DNA of 64,000 bases from Pseudoclavibacter caeni (GTDB lineage: Bacteria > Actinomycetota > Actinomycetes > Actinomycetales > Microbacteriaceae), in assembly GCF_008831125.1 (NCBI RefSeq), contig NZ_WBKA01000006.1:51370-115369 (forward strand), written 5' to 3'. The notes under the pieces were generated by a model that was not told the origin of the DNA, made no database searches, and was given only the letters and a program-made list of their open reading frames with translations. Within the stretch, counting starts at the first letter, position 1; each line of letters starts with the position of its first letter. This document shows positions 52,955 through 63,523 of the stretch, one piece after another. Made by a program: the position numbers and the translations under genes.

Positions 52955-55264
52955 ATGAGCGCCGATCAGCAGACCACCACCCCGGCGGCCGTCCCCCAGC
53001 CCGACAGCGTCGAGCACGCGGCCGCCACCCCCGACATCGTCCAGCCGTATGACCAGCTCGGCCTCACCGACGACGAGTACCAGCGCATCCGCGACATCCT
53101 CGGCCGCCGCCCCACCTCGGGCGAGCTGGCCATGTACTCGGTGATGTGGAGCGAGCACTGCTCCTACAAGTCGAGCAAGCGATACCTGCGCCAGTTCGGC
53201 GACACCACGGCCGAGCAGCGCGAGCGGATGCTCGTCGGCATCGGCGAGAACGCGGGCGTCATCGACATCGGCGAGGGCTGGGCGGTGACGTTCAAGGTCG
53301 AGAGCCACAACCACCCCAGCTTCGTCGAGCCATTCCAGGGCGCGGCGACCGGCGTGGGCGGCATCGTTCGAGACATCATCGCGATGGGCGCGCGCCCCGT
53401 CGCCGTGATGGACCAGCTGCGCTTCGGCGACGTGGAGCACCCCGACACCCGCCGGGTCGTCGACGGCGTCGTGCGCGGCATCTCCACGTACGCGAACAGC
53501 CTTGGCCTGCCGAACATCGGCGGCGAGACCGTCTTCGACGCCACCTACCAGACCAACCCGCTCGTCAACGCGCTCGCGCTCGGCGTGCTGCGCCACGACG
53601 ACCTGCACCTGGCCAGCGCCCGCGGCGCCGGCAACAAGGTGGTGCTCTTCGGGGCGCGCACCGGCGGCGACGGCATCGGCGGCGCGTCGATCCTCGCCTC
53701 CGACACGTTCACCGAGGGCGGCCCGACGAAGCGGCCCGCCGTGCAGGTAGGCGACCCGTTCGCCGAGAAGCTGCTGATCGAGATGTGCATGGAGCTGTTC
53801 CGCGACGGACTCGTCGAGGGCATCCAGGATCTCGGCGCGGCCGGCATCTCGTGCGCGACGAGCGAGCTGGCCGCCAACGGCGACGGGGGCATGCGCATCG
53901 AGCTCGACGACGTGCTGCTGCGCGATCCCACGCTCACCGCCGAGGAGATCCTCATGAGCGAGTCACAGGAGCGCATGATGGCGATCGTACGTCCCGACCG
54001 GCTCGACGCGTTCCTGGCCGTCGCCGACCGCTGGAACGTCGAGGCCTCGGTCATCGGCGAGGTCACCGACGGCGACCGGCTCGTGATCAGCTGGCGCGGC
54101 CAGACGATCGTCGACGTGCCGCCGCGCACCGTCGCCGTCGACGGGCCGGTCTACGACCGCCCGGTGCGCCGCCCAGAGTGGCTCGACGGCCTGCAGGCCG
54201 ACACCGCGAACGGCCTCGAGCGCGACGACAGCGGCGAGGGGCTCGGTGACGCGCTGCTGGCGATCGTGGCCAGCCCGGACGAGGCCGACAAGTCGCTCAT
54301 CACCGACCAGTACGACTACTACGTGCTCGGCAACACCGCGTTCTCGTTCCCCGAGGACGCCGGGATGATCCGCGTCGACGAGGCCTCCGGTCTGGGCGTC
54401 GCCCTGGCCACGGACGCGAACGGCCGCTACGCGCAGCTCGATCCGCGCGCCGGCGCCCAGCTCGCCCTCGCCGAGGCGTACCGCAACGTCGCCGTCACAG
54501 GCGCCGTGCCCGCCGCGGTGACCGACTGTCTGAACTTCGGCAGCCCCGAGAACCCCGAGGTGATGTGGCAGTTCGCCGAGGCCACCGCGGGGCTCGCGGC
54601 CGGCTGCCGGGAGCTCGGCATCCCCGTCACCGGCGGCAACGTGAGCTTCTACAACCAGACGGGCGTCACCCCGATCCACCCGACCCCAGTGGTCGGCGTG
54701 CTCGGCATCATCGACGACGTGGCCCGGCGCGTGCCGAGCGGCTGGCAGGACGAGGGCCACAACCTCTACCTGCTCGGCACCACGTACGACGAGCTCGACG
54801 GCTCCGCATGGGCCGCCGTGGTGCACGACCACCTCGGCGGCGTGCCCCCGACGGTCGATATGGCCCAGGAGCGGCAGCTCGCCGGCATCCTCGCCTCCCT
54901 CGCCCGCGAGGGGCTGGTCACGTCCGCCCACGACCTCAGTGAGGGCGGCCTCGGCCTCGCCCTGGCCGAGGGGGTGCTGCGCTTCGGCGTCGGCGCCCGA
55001 GTGTGGCTCGACGAGATCCTGGAGCGCGACGAGATCGACGCGACGGCGGCGCTGTTCTCCGAGTCCACCGGCCGCGTGCTGGTGTCGGTCGCCCGAGAGG
55101 ACCAAGTGCGCTTCGAGGGGATGCTCGCCGCCCGCGACTACCCGTGCCTGCGCATCGGCGTGACCGACAGCACCGCCGGCCTCGACGTGCAGGGCCTGTT
55201 CAGCATCTCGGTGGAAGCGTTGCGCGCGACGAGCCGCGGGACGCTGCCCCGGTACTTCGACTGA
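52955..55264 (+). CDS. purL: Phosphoribosylformylglycinamidine synthase, PurL subunit
   Basis: The 769-residue small-type PurL is the synthetase of the PurSQL complex. Motifs include [66 protein letters not shown] and the second half [14 protein letters not shown] with [12 protein letters not shown] 52955 has AAGGAAG upstream; the N-terminal 25 residues are a non-conserved extension. A 12-bp-stem hairpin follows the gene. Confidence 0.97.
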   Translation: MSADQQTTTPAAVPQPDSVEHAAATPDIVQPYDQLGLTDDEYQRIRDILGRRPTSGELAMYSVMWSEHCSYKSSKRYLRQFGDTTAEQRERMLVGIGENAGVIDIGEGWAVTFKVESHNHPSFVEPFQGAATGVGGIVRDIIAMGARPVAVMDQLRFGDVEHPDTRRVVDGVVRGISTYANSLGLPNIGGETVFDATYQTNPLVNALALGVLRHDDLHLASARGAGNKVVLFGARTGGDGIGGASILASDTFTEGGPTKRPAVQVGDPFAEKLLIEMCMELFRDGLVEGIQDLGAAGISCATSELAANGDGGMRIELDDVLLRDPTLTAEEILMSESQERMMAIVRPDRLDAFLAVADRWNVEASVIGEVTDGDRLVISWRGQTIVDVPPRTVAVDGPVYDRPVRRPEWLDGLQADTANGLERDDSGEGLGDALLAIVASPDEADKSLITDQYDYYVLGNTAFSFPEDAGMIRVDEASGLGVALATDANGRYAQLDPRAGAQLALAEAYRNVAVTGAVPAAVTDCLNFGSPENPEVMWQFAEATAGLAAGCRELGIPVTGGNVSFYNQTGVTPIHPTPVVGVLGIIDDVARRVPSGWQDEGHNLYLLGTTYDELDGSAWAAVVHDHLGGVPPTVDMAQERQLAGILASLAREGLVTSAHDLSEGGLGLALAEGVLRFGVGARVWLDEILERDEIDATAALFSESTGRVLVSVAREDQVRFEGMLAARDYPCLRIGVTDSTAGLDVQGLFSISVEALRATSRGTLPRYFD

Positions 55265-55326
55265 GCAGCCGAGGTCGCCCCGCGCCGGGCTCCCGCCCCG
55301 CGCGTCAGGCGGCCCGCCGCGATCAC

Positions 55327-55379
55327 ACGTCCGCCCCGTCGGGTCGCCTCATCGTCTGAGGCCCCGGCGGGGCGGACGT
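55327..55379 (+). terminator. Compound hairpin terminator after purL
   Basis: Outer arms of 12 bp (55327-55338 and 55368-55379, ACGTCCGCCCCG and its complement) contain an inner stem CCTCA/TGAGG. It lies 62 bases after purL. Confidence 0.6.
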
Positions 55380-55416
55380 TCGTATACGGCTGCTGGCTCG
55401 CCCCGCCGGCGCCCGG

Positions 55417-55422
55417 TAGGCT
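55417..55422 (+). promoter_or_regulatory. -10 box of the GNAT gene (leaderless)
   Basis: TAGGCT is seven bases before ATG 55430. Confidence 0.45.
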
Positions 55423-55429
55423 GCGGCGC

Positions 55430-55846
55430 ATGACCAGCCAGCCCCCGCATCCGACCGACGCCCGCACGCAGCCCGGCAGCCGGACCCCGGAGCGTATCCC
55501 TGTCGCCGAGAGGCTCGTGATCGAGCACCGCCCCGACGAGGAGGCGTTCGTGCTGCTCGAGCTCGCCGCCGACCCGACCGCGCCGGCGACGGCGCCCCGC
55601 GAGGTCGGTCGCATCGACTACGCCCGCGACGGGAGCGGCTGGGATCTCCTCCACACCGAGGTCGCCGCGACGCATGGCGGCCGCGGGCTCGCCGGCCGGC
55701 TCGTGCGCGCGGCCGCGGACCACGTGCTCGCCGAGGCGACCGCAAGCGGTGAGCCCGCGCTGCTGATGGCCTCCTGCTCCTACGCGAGCGGCTGGCTCGC
55801 ACGGCACCCGGACGACTACCGCGCCGTGCTCTCACCGGCCGCCTGA
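55430..55846 (+). CDS. YjdJ/NATD1-type small N-acetyltransferase
   Basis: The 138-residue protein is a short GNAT of the Gcn5-related NATD1/YjdJ group. The core reads FVLLELAADP, IDYARDGSGWDLLHTEVAATHGGRGLAGRLVRAAADHVLAEA, which contains the acetyl-CoA Q/R-x-x-G-x-A-like loop as HGGRGLAG, and ends SYASGWLARHPDDYRAVL. The first 25 residues are low complexity. The substrate is unknown. Confidence 0.85.
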   Translation: MTSQPPHPTDARTQPGSRTPERIPVAERLVIEHRPDEEAFVLLELAADPTAPATAPREVGRIDYARDGSGWDLLHTEVAATHGGRGLAGRLVRAAADHVLAEATASGEPALLMASCSYASGWLARHPDDYRAVLSPAA

Positions 55847-55994
55847 TCCTGCGGGCAGGCCGGTCACGACTGGAGGCCGACCCATCGGGCTGCTGCGGCG
55901 TCCCCGGGGCGGGTCGGGCCCGATCAGGCTGCGAGCGACGCCTGCCGCCGAGGCCCGGCCAGGCCGGTCAGCGCCACGACGCCGGGCCCCGCGG

Positions 55995-56345
55995 TCACTG
56001 CCAGAGCGCGGCGACGCCGATGTTGACGAGTGCGAGCCCGCCGACGGCGTGGGCGATGCCGACCGGCACCTGCTCGTCGCGCACGGCCCGCCCGTATCCG
56101 ACGAACGCGGCGCCCGCGACAGCCACGGCGAGCACGAGCTTCACGGTGATCTTCACGTAGTTCACCGTCTCGTGGGTCGCCCCGAGGATGCCGACCAGAG
56201 CGAGCCCTGTGACGAGCTGCACGATCGCTCCGGCCAGCTGCCAGACGGTCACCGTCGGCGTCCTGAACGTGGCGAACCAGCCGCCGACGAGCGCGGCAGC
56301 GCCGACCAGATGCAGGAACACGAGCAGTGACATGAGGAAGGTCAT
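55995..56345 (-). CDS. Four-helix membrane protein of unknown function
   Basis: The 116-residue product is nearly all hydrophobic, with four helices (about 3-22, 35-55, 67-86 and 98-114). Conserved-looking residues are HLVGAAALVGGW in helix 1, and HETVNYVKITVK between helices 2 and 3. Arrangement recalls small membrane proteins of unknown function seen widely in actinobacteria. I chose ATG 56345, seven bases after TACAGT; ATG 56354 would overlap that box. Confidence 0.75.
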   Translation of the reverse strand: MTFLMSLLVFLHLVGAAALVGGWFATFRTPTVTVWQLAGAIVQLVTGLALVGILGATHETVNYVKITVKLVLAVAVAGAAFVGYGRAVRDEQVPVGIAHAVGGLALVNIGVAALWQ

Positions 56346-56352
56346 GCGCCCC

Positions 56353-56358
56353 ACTGTA
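56353..56358 (-). promoter_or_regulatory. -10 box of the four-helix membrane protein gene (leaderless)
   Basis: TACAGT is seven bases before ATG 56345. Confidence 0.45.
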
Positions 56359-56437
56359 TCGAGACCGTGGAGGCGATGACAGGGAAGCGACGCTCAACTT
56401 CGTCGGACCACCCGGCGGTGACCCGGCCCGCTTCCGG

Positions 56438-57103
56438 TCAGGCCTCGAACGACGGGCACAGCCGGGCGAGCGGGCAGATGCCGCATTCAGGCCGATGGGC
56501 GTGGCAGATGCGGCGACCGTGCCAGATGAGCTCGTGCGACAGTCGTGTCCAGTCGCGGCGTGGGAAGAGCGCGGCGACCGCGAACTCGACCTTGACCGGG
56601 TCCTTCTCGCGCGTCCACCCGAAGCGGCGCACGAGCCGGCCGAAGTGCGTGTCGACCGTGAGCCCCGGCACGCCGAACGCGTTGCCGAGCACGACGTTGG
56701 CCGTCTTCCGGCCGACCCCCGGCAGGGTCACCAGATCGTCGAGCGTGCGCGGGATCTCACCGCCGAACCTCTCGGTGACCGTCCGGGCCATGCCGATGAG
56801 GTTGCGGGCCTTCGCCCGGAAGAACCCGGTGGAGCGGATGATCGACTCCAGCTCGACGGGGTCAGCCGCGGCGAGCGCCTGCGGGGTCGGGTACCGGGCG
56901 AACAGCGCGGGGGTGACCCGGTTGACCCGGGCGTCCGTGCACTGCGCCGAGAGGATGGTGGCGGTGATGAGCTGATACGGCGAGCGGAAGTCGAGCTCGC
57001 AGTGCGCCTCCGGGTACGTCTCGGCGAGGATGCGCCCCATTCGCCGCGCCCGCCGGGTGCGCGCCAGTGGGCTCTCCCGCTCCACGTCAGCCCACGTGGT
57101 CAT
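56438..57103 (-). CDS. nth: Endonuclease III
   Basis: The 221-residue base-excision repair glycosylase/AP lyase removes oxidised pyrimidines. The helix-hairpin-helix [19 protein letters not shown] carries the catalytic Lys, and [14 protein letters not shown] carries the catalytic Asp. The C-terminal [17 protein letters not shown] matches C-x6-C-x2-C-x5-C of the [4Fe-4S] cluster. It follows purA by 45 bases on the same strand. Confidence 0.97.
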   Translation of the reverse strand: MTTWADVERESPLARTRRARRMGRILAETYPEAHCELDFRSPYQLITATILSAQCTDARVNRVTPALFARYPTPQALAAADPVELESIIRSTGFFRAKARNLIGMARTVTERFGGEIPRTLDDLVTLPGVGRKTANVVLGNAFGVPGLTVDTHFGRLVRRFGWTREKDPVKVEFAVAALFPRRDWTRLSHELIWHGRRICHAHRPECGICPLARLCPSFEA

Positions 57104-57148
57104 GGGCGCCGCGCCCCGTCCCGACTGGTCACTGCCCGCCCCGGCCCC

Positions 57149-58438
57149 TCACTCGTGCAGCAGACTGTGCCGCTGCACGATCGCGTCGCGGCCAGCACCG
57201 GTGCCGACCACCGAGATGCGCGCCCCGGAGAGCTCCTCGAGGTGCTCGACGTACGCGCGGGCGTTGGCAGGCAGCTCGTCGAACGAGCGGGCCTGCGAGA
57301 TGTCCTCCGTCCAGCCGGGGAAGTACTCGTAGATCGGCTTCGCGTGGTGGAAGTCGGACTGGTTGACCGGCATCTCGTCGAACCGGCGGCCGTCGACGTC
57401 GTAGGCGACGCAGACGGGGATGCGCTCCAGCCCGGTGAGCACGTCGAGCTTGGTGAGCACGAAGTCGGTCACACCGTTGACCCGGGCTGCGTAGCGGGAG
57501 ACGAGCGCATCGTACCAGCCGGTGCGGCGAGGGCGGCCGGTGGTCACGCCGAACTCGAAGCCGGCCTTGCGCAGGTAGTCGCCGCTCTCGTCGAACAGCT
57601 CGGTCGGGAACGGCCCGGCGCCCACGCGGGTGACGTACGCCTTCGCGACGGCGACGACGCGATCGATGCGGTTCGGCGCGACGCCGGAGCCGGTGCACGC
57701 GCCGCCGGCGGTCGCGTTCGACGAGGTCACGAACGGGTAGGTGCCGTGGTCGACGTCGAGCATCGTCGCCTGCCCGCCCTCGAACAGCAGGGTCTTGCCG
57801 GCGTCCAGCGCCTGGTTGAGCTCGAGGGACGTGTCGTGCACGAGCGGGCGCAGCCGGTCGGCGTAGCCGAGCAGCTCGTCGACGACCTCGTCCGGGTCGA
57901 TCGCCCGTCGGTTGTACAGCTTGACGAGCATCTGGTTCTTGCGCTCGAGGGAGGCCTCGACCTTCTGCCGCAGGATGCTCTCGTCGAAGATGTCCTGGAC
58001 GCGGATGCCGACCCGGTTGATCTTGTCGGCGTACGCGGGTCCGATGCCCCGGCCGGTCGTGCCGATCTGCCGCTTGCCGAGGAACCGCTCGGAGACCTTG
58101 TCGATCACGCGGTGGTACTTGGTGATCACGTGGGCGTTCGCGCTCACCCGCAGCTTCGACGCGTCGACACCACGCGCCTCGATGGCGTCGAGCTCCTGGA
58201 AGAGCACCTCGATGTCGACGACCACGCCGTTGGCGATGACCGGGATCGTACCCGGGGTGAGGATGCCGCTTGGCAGCAGGTGCAGCGCGTACTTCTCGTC
58301 GCCGATCACCACCGTGTGGCCGGCGTTGTTGCCGCCGTTGTACTTGACAACGTAGTCGACGTCGCCGCCGAGCAGGTCGGTGGCCTTGCCCTTCCCCTCG
58401 TCACCCCACTGCGCTCCGACCAGGACTATGGCGGGCAT
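57149..58438 (-). CDS. purA: Adenylosuccinate synthase
   Basis: The 429-residue GTP-dependent enzyme makes adenylosuccinate from IMP and aspartate, the first step to AMP. The P-loop [11 protein letters not shown] is at residues 8-18, followed by [47 protein letters not shown] and [18 protein letters not shown] precedes ATG. It is separate from the main purine cluster by 1.9 kb. Confidence 0.97.
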   Translation of the reverse strand: MPAIVLVGAQWGDEGKGKATDLLGGDVDYVVKYNGGNNAGHTVVIGDEKYALHLLPSGILTPGTIPVIANGVVVDIEVLFQELDAIEARGVDASKLRVSANAHVITKYHRVIDKVSERFLGKRQIGTTGRGIGPAYADKINRVGIRVQDIFDESILRQKVEASLERKNQMLVKLYNRRAIDPDEVVDELLGYADRLRPLVHDTSLELNQALDAGKTLLFEGGQATMLDVDHGTYPFVTSSNATAGGACTGSGVAPNRIDRVVAVAKAYVTRVGAGPFPTELFDESGDYLRKAGFEFGVTTGRPRRTGWYDALVSRYAARVNGVTDFVLTKLDVLTGLERIPVCVAYDVDGRRFDEMPVNQSDFHHAKPIYEYFPGWTEDISQARSFDELPANARAYVEHLEELSGARISVVGTGAGRDAIVQRHSLLHE

Positions 58439-58546
58439 GCGGCACTCTCCTCTTGTCGTCTTCGGGTCACGGCGCGCGGACGGCCGACGTCGTCGGCTCT
58501 CGCTCCCGGGCGTCGCCCGGCGGGCCGGCTCTCGGCCCCGAACAGT

Positions 58547-60334
58547 TTAGTCGAACTCCCGGTCGACCTGCCGGCCGATCTCCTGCACGTACGCGGCAAG
58601 CACCTCTTCCAGGCGTCCCTGCCGGTCGAGATCGGTCAGGCGGTCGGTGAGCGTCCGCGTCATGACGGCCGCGGTAGACAGCGGGGAGACGTGCCAGCTG
58701 CCGTCCTCGCGCCGGGCCGCGAGCCCCACCTGGTCGAGGCCGAGGTCGGCGGCCTGAGACGGCGCGGTCAGGTCGAGGGTCCCCGTCTCCCCCGCCGCCT
58801 CGAAGGTGACGGCGAGCCCCTGGACGCGCACGGTGACCGAGTCGTCGGAATACCACGAGTCCGGCCGGATCGAGACCGCGTAGTCATCGAGGACCACCCG
58901 GGCGGTGTCACCGGAGGCCCTCGCCGACGCCTCGCTCGCGGTCAGGGTGACCTGGACGTCTGAGCGCCCGGTCGAGCGCTCCTGGTTGGACGGCATGAGG
59001 TACATGCTGTACAGCCGGCGCTCCGCAGCCGGCAGCTCCGCGGAGACCCCGGACCACTCACCGGTGTTCACCCCGGTCACGACGGCCTCGGCCAGCCCCT
59101 TGGTCGCCTCCTCCGGGGAGTCGTGCCGAGTCGCGTCCGTGACGAGCCGGCCGCGCTGCAGGTCGGAGTCGGACCGCTGCGCCTGGCTGAACAGCCCCTG
59201 TGCGACGGAGAGCATCGGCGAGATGAACCAGCCGCCCTCGTCGCGGACGCTGACGATGGGCAGCGGGTAGCCGTTCTTCTCGCGGAACTCGGCAAAGTCG
59301 AGCGAGTAGGGCATGCCGTCGACGAAGTCGCGCACCTCGTCCTCGTCACTGTCGGCGAGGCTCGTTCCCTCCGCCGCGGCCGCGGCACGGCCGAGGTCGA
59401 GGAGCGCGTCCTGCAACGCGTCCGGATCCCTCGCCTCGATGGACACTCGCCCCGAGTCGTAGGTGACGAGGGAGACCTCGTCACCGCCGATGGTCTCCGC
59501 CTGCGGCGCCGAGAGCCCATCGGTGGTGATCTGGACGCTGTCGACCGCCTTCCTGACCTGCGCGAACACCTGCGCGGCGCCGCCCGAGGAACCGGAGTCG
59601 GATCCGGAGCCCGAGGAGGTGCTGTCGACCTGTTCCGTCAGCGGGCTGATCACCTCCGCCTCGCTCGGCGAGATGCGCCCGACGAGGCTCAGTGGATCCT
59701 TGCCCTGCAGATCCTCCAACAGCCCCGTGGCCGCGGCCTCCGGTGTGCGCGACGGGTTGCTGCCGGGGCCGCCGGCATGGCGCAGGGACCACCACAGCAC
59801 GCCGGTGCCGAGGCCGATCACGAGCGCCACGACCACGAGGATCGCGATCAGCTGGCGACGACGACGGTGGCGGGCGCCGGACGGGACGCCACCCGGGGGC
59901 GTCATCCCGGGGCCCATGGGCGCGCCCGGCTGACTGGGCTGCGACGCGGGCTGACCTGACCGCCTCGGCGGGACGGCCCCCAGTGGGGCCATCACCGCCG
60001 GTGCTGGCCGGGCCCCGCCTGCTACGGGCATGCCGGCGGCCGGGACAGGTGCGCCCCGGTCGCCGGGCAGTGGCGGTGGGCCAGCCAGTCGTGCCGCCTC
60101 CTGCTGGAGTCGGGCCGTCGCCGCCTGACGTGCGTCCGGCGTCCCATTCGCGGCGATCCAACGCACGAGCGCGGGGTAGGCCTGCGGATGACCCGCGACC
60201 ATCGCCCCGAGTCGCGGCTCGGCGGCGGCGATCTCCGCCAGCCGCTGCGGCGACGTCGCCGGCGAACGCAGCTCGGCGCTCAGCGCGGCGAGCCGTCCCG
60301 CCCCGTCTGTGTTCGCCCCCGATGTGTCGGCCAT
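58547..60334 (-). CDS. Variant leucine-rich repeat (LRV) membrane-anchored protein
   Basis: The 595-residue protein starts with an LRV-like helical repeat domain (about 15-80: LRSPATSPQRLAEIAAAEPRLGAMVAGHPQAYPALVRWIAANGTPDARQAAT), a motif found in several actinobacterial membrane proteins. A Pro/Ala/Gly linker leads to an RHRRRR stop-anchor and one helix (about 163-185). The large exported part contains a Ser/Gly/Asp linker and lacks cysteines. It has no recognised enzyme domain. GGAGGGGGAGAGG precedes ATG 60334. Function unknown; similar proteins are predicted to sense or present something at the envelope. Confidence 0.78.
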   Translation of the reverse strand: MADTSGANTDGAGRLAALSAELRSPATSPQRLAEIAAAEPRLGAMVAGHPQAYPALVRWIAANGTPDARQAATARLQQEAARLAGPPPLPGDRGAPVPAAGMPVAGGARPAPAVMAPLGAVPPRRSGQPASQPSQPGAPMGPGMTPPGGVPSGARHRRRRQLIAILVVVALVIGLGTGVLWWSLRHAGGPGSNPSRTPEAAATGLLEDLQGKDPLSLVGRISPSEAEVISPLTEQVDSTSSGSGSDSGSSGGAAQVFAQVRKAVDSVQITTDGLSAPQAETIGGDEVSLVTYDSGRVSIEARDPDALQDALLDLGRAAAAAEGTSLADSDEDEVRDFVDGMPYSLDFAEFREKNGYPLPIVSVRDEGGWFISPMLSVAQGLFSQAQRSDSDLQRGRLVTDATRHDSPEEATKGLAEAVVTGVNTGEWSGVSAELPAAERRLYSMYLMPSNQERSTGRSDVQVTLTASEASARASGDTARVVLDDYAVSIRPDSWYSDDSVTVRVQGLAVTFEAAGETGTLDLTAPSQAADLGLDQVGLAARREDGSWHVSPLSTAAVMTRTLTDRLTDLDRQGRLEEVLAAYVQEIGRQVDREFD

Positions 60335-60534
60335 GCCTCTCCCCCTCCGCGGCGCGCCGGTGATCGCCACCCAGGCAGCAGCCTACCGGCTGCGAGACAT
60401 CTGCGACCCGGCCAGCGACGGCAGAGGAGCCGCCCACGCGCGGACGACCGTCGCTCCGGTGTCGGCGTGCCCGTCAGACCGCGATCGACGGGCGGGACCA
60501 GGCACGCGAGGCCCGATACGACCTGGACGGTTCG

Positions 60535-62352
60535 TCAGGCAGTGACCGACGCCGCGTCCGCGAGCCGGTCGCGCAGCTCGCCGAGACGCTCCCGCAGCGG
60601 CTCGGGCAGCCGATCACCGAACATGGCGAAGTAACGGGCCGCATCCTCGGTCTCGTCGAGCCAGGCGCGCGGATCGAGATCGAACAGCTGCCGCCAGTCG
60701 TCGTCCGTGACCTCGGTGCCCTCGAGCGCGAACTCCTCTTCGCGGGGGATGACGCCGAGCAGCGTCTGCTCGCCCTCGGCCTCGCCCTCGAGCCGCTTGG
60801 CGATCCAGTCGATCACCCGCGAGTTGTCACCGAAGCCCGGCCACAGGAACGACCCGTCGCTGCCGCGGCGGAACCAGTTGACCCCGTAGATACGCGGGGC
60901 GTTCTCGCCGAGCGTCTCACCGATCTCGAGCCAGTGGCCCCAGTAGTCGGCCATGTTGTAGCCACAGAACGGCAGCATCGCGAACGGGTCGCGGCGCAGT
61001 TTGCCGACCGTGCCCTCGGCGGCGGCGGTCTGCTCGCTGGCCATGGTCGCGCCGATGTACACGCCGTCGCGCCACGAGCGAGCCTCCATCACCAGCGGCG
61101 TGTTCGTGCGGCGGCGACCGCCGAAGAGGATCGCGTCGACAGGCACGCCCTCGGGCGCGTCCCAGTCGGGGGCGATCGACGGCGCCTGCTCGGCGCGCAC
61201 GGTGAAGCGAGAGTTCGGGTGCGCGGCGGGCGTCGGGCTGTCCGGCGTCCAGTCGTCGCCCTGCCAGTCGATCAGGTGCTCGGGCACCTCGGGTGTGAGC
61301 CCCTCCCACCACACGTCGCCATCGTCGGTGAGCGCGACGTTCGTGAAGATCACGTTCTCTTTCAGTGCCTCGATGGCGTTCGGGTTCGTCTGCACCCCGG
61401 TGCCGGGCGCCACGCCGAAGAAGCCGTTCTCCGGGTTGATCGCGTACAGGCGGCCGTCGGCCTTGGGGCGCATCCACACGATGTCATCGCCAAGGGTCTC
61501 GACCTTCCAGCCGGCCAGGCGTGGCCGCATCATCGCGAAGTTCGTCTTGCCACAGGCGGATGGGAATGCGGCGGTGATGTGGTATGCGCGGCCCTGCGGG
61601 CTGGTCGCTCGGATGAGCAGCATGTGCTCGGCGAGCCAGCCCTGGTCGCGACCCATCGCCGAGGCGATGCGCAGCGCGTAGCACTTCTTGCCGAGCAGCG
61701 CGTTGCCGCCATAGCCCGAGCCGTACGACCAGATCTCGCGGGTCTCGGGGAACTGGACGATGTACTTGGTGCTGTTGCACGGCCACGGCACGTCGGAGCG
61801 GGTGTTCCCCTCAGCGTCGACCAGCGGGTACCCCACCGAGTGCACGGCCGGCACCCACTCGTCGCCGGCGGCGATCCGCTCGGCGGCCTTCGCGTCGTCC
61901 ACGCGGGTCATCAGCATCATGCTGACCACGACATACGGCGAGTCGGTCAGCTGGATGCCGACCTGCGAGATGTCGCCCCCGAACGGCCCCATCGAGAATG
62001 GGATAACGTACATGGTGCGCCCGCGCATCGCACCGGTGAAGGCCTCGGTGAGCTCGGCGCGCATCGCGGCCGGCTCTCGCCAGTTGTTCGTCGGCCCGGC
62101 GTCCTCCTCGCGCTCGGAGCAGATGAACGTGCGGTCCTCGACGCGCGCGACGTCGGTGGGGTTGGTGCGTGCCAGGAAGCTGTTGGGGCGCTTCTCAGGG
62201 TTCAACCGGGTGAACGTGCCGCCATCGACGAGCTGCTGCGTGAGCCGATCCCACTCCTCTCGCGTGCCCTGAACCCACTCGATGCGGTCGGGCTGGAGGA
62301 CCTTCGCGAAGTCCTCCACCCATCGTCTGACGGACTCGATCTGCTGAACCAT
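60535..62352 (-). CDS. pckG: Phosphoenolpyruvate carboxykinase (GTP)
   Basis: The 605-residue enzyme interconverts oxaloacetate and PEP with GTP, feeding gluconeogenesis. The kinase loop FPSACGKTNFAM spans 263-274 with the reactive Cys267. Other marks are NSFLARTNPTDVARVEDRTF, GEIWSYGSGYGGNALLGKK-like metal-site region (residues 205-223), GDDIVWM and FGGRRRTNTPLV. GGAGAGAG lies upstream of ATG. The upstream region has an AT-rich element unlike the rest of the window. Confidence 0.98.
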   Translation of the reverse strand: MVQQIESVRRWVEDFAKVLQPDRIEWVQGTREEWDRLTQQLVDGGTFTRLNPEKRPNSFLARTNPTDVARVEDRTFICSEREEDAGPTNNWREPAAMRAELTEAFTGAMRGRTMYVIPFSMGPFGGDISQVGIQLTDSPYVVVSMMLMTRVDDAKAAERIAAGDEWVPAVHSVGYPLVDAEGNTRSDVPWPCNSTKYIVQFPETREIWSYGSGYGGNALLGKKCYALRIASAMGRDQGWLAEHMLLIRATSPQGRAYHITAAFPSACGKTNFAMMRPRLAGWKVETLGDDIVWMRPKADGRLYAINPENGFFGVAPGTGVQTNPNAIEALKENVIFTNVALTDDGDVWWEGLTPEVPEHLIDWQGDDWTPDSPTPAAHPNSRFTVRAEQAPSIAPDWDAPEGVPVDAILFGGRRRTNTPLVMEARSWRDGVYIGATMASEQTAAAEGTVGKLRRDPFAMLPFCGYNMADYWGHWLEIGETLGENAPRIYGVNWFRRGSDGSFLWPGFGDNSRVIDWIAKRLEGEAEGEQTLLGVIPREEEFALEGTEVTDDDWRQLFDLDPRAWLDETEDAARYFAMFGDRLPEPLRERLGELRDRLADAASVTA

Positions 62353-62464
62353 GGAATTCGACTCTCTCCGTTGGTGCCCGGCGCCCGGCGCCGGCCAGTG
62401 GCTTTGTCTGATCTGCTGACTGTTTCTTCACCAGGGACGCCATCGGCCCTCCGCGAGAACATTC

Positions 62465-62492
62465 ACTATACGCGCAATATATTTTCCGCGCG
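62465..62492 (-). promoter_or_regulatory. pckG promoter region with AT-rich palindromic element
   Basis: TATAGT on the minus strand (62470-62465) is a good -10. Just upstream, arms CGCGC (62471-62475) and GCGCG (62488-62492) flank twelve bases containing AATATATT. This is the most AT-rich patch near any promoter here and is a candidate site for a carbon-flux regulator. The identity of the regulator is unknown. Confidence 0.45.
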
Positions 62493-62626
62493 ACCCGGCT
62501 GCCGCGTGCGGAGACAGGGCATGGCCGTTGCACAGGTCACGGGCACCCGCACGAGCGAAGAGGAGCTGACACAGGGCCGGGGACGCGATCCACAGCGAGC
62601 GGAACAGCATCCTGAGGACGGCACGG

Positions 62627-63346
62627 TCAGTCGATCGCGTGCTCGCGCACCCAATCGTGCATCACGATCGCCGCGGCGGCGGACGCGTTGATCGACCGGG
62701 TCGACCCGAACTGCGTGATCTCGAGCACCCGGTCGCAGGCGGCCTGCGCCTCGGAGCTGAGCCCCGGACCCTCCTGACCGAACAGGAACACGCACCGCTC
62801 GGGCAGCGACTCGTGCTCGATCGGCACCGAGCCCGGAACGTTGTCGATGCCGATGATCGGCAGCCTCGCCCCGCGCGCCCAGACCACGAAGTCAGCGACG
62901 GATGCGTGATGGTCGACGTGCTGGTACCGGTCAGTGACCATCGCCCCGCGTCGGTTCCAGCGCCGCCGCCCGATGATGTGCACCCGCTCGGCGAGGAACG
63001 CGTTGGCGCTGCGCACGATCGAGCCGATGTTCATGTCGTGCTGCCAGTTCTCGATCGCGACATGGAACGGATGCCGCCGTGTGTCGAGATCGGCGACGAT
63101 CGCGGACATCGCCCAGTAGCGGTACCGGTCGATCACATTGCGGGTGTCACCCTCGGCGAGCAGCGTGCGGTCATAGCGGGAGTCGTCGGGCCAGGCCGCA
63201 GGGCCGCCCGGCCAGGGACCGACGCCATGGGTGGTGCGCTCGGGTGTTGAAGCGGGGTTCGGAGTCTGGACGGGAACCGAGCCAGAGGACGGGGATGAGG
63301 AGGGAACGAGGGGCTGGGCGGGAGTCTGGGCGGGGCGGTCGGTCAC
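62627..63346 (-). CDS. SpoU/TrmH-family RNA 2'-O-methyltransferase
   Basis: The 239-residue enzyme has the trefoil-knot SPOUT fold. Motif 1 is NIGSIVRSANAFLAERVHIIG, motif 2 CVFLFGQEGPGLSSEA and motif 3 GSTRSINASAAAAIVMHDW. It resembles the TrmH-like RNA methyltransferases of unknown target common in actinobacteria. The N-terminal 50 residues are Pro/Ser-rich. The GTG start at 63346 is set by TACAAT six bases upstream. Confidence 0.92.
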   Translation of the reverse strand: MTDRPAQTPAQPLVPSSSPSSGSVPVQTPNPASTPERTTHGVGPWPGGPAAWPDDSRYDRTLLAEGDTRNVIDRYRYWAMSAIVADLDTRRHPFHVAIENWQHDMNIGSIVRSANAFLAERVHIIGRRRWNRRGAMVTDRYQHVDHHASVADFVVWARGARLPIIGIDNVPGSVPIEHESLPERCVFLFGQEGPGLSSEAQAACDRVLEITQFGSTRSINASAAAAIVMHDWVREHAID

Positions 63347-63352
63347 CGGGCG

Positions 63353-63358
63353 ATTGTA
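63353..63358 (-). promoter_or_regulatory. -10 box of the SpoU methyltransferase gene (leaderless)
   Basis: TACAAT, near consensus, is six bases before GTG 63346. Confidence 0.5.
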
Positions 63359-63523
63359 TGCACTGACTACGGCTGTTCGCAGGGTCGAGTGCGCAGCGGG
63401 CCGCTGACTGAGCCGACCGCTGTGATGCCGACTCAGCACCCTCACCCGGATTCATCACCAGACCGGCTGTTCGCGCTGAAACGAGAATGAGATGCTGAAT
63501 CAAGATCCGGTGCAATGCCCGCC

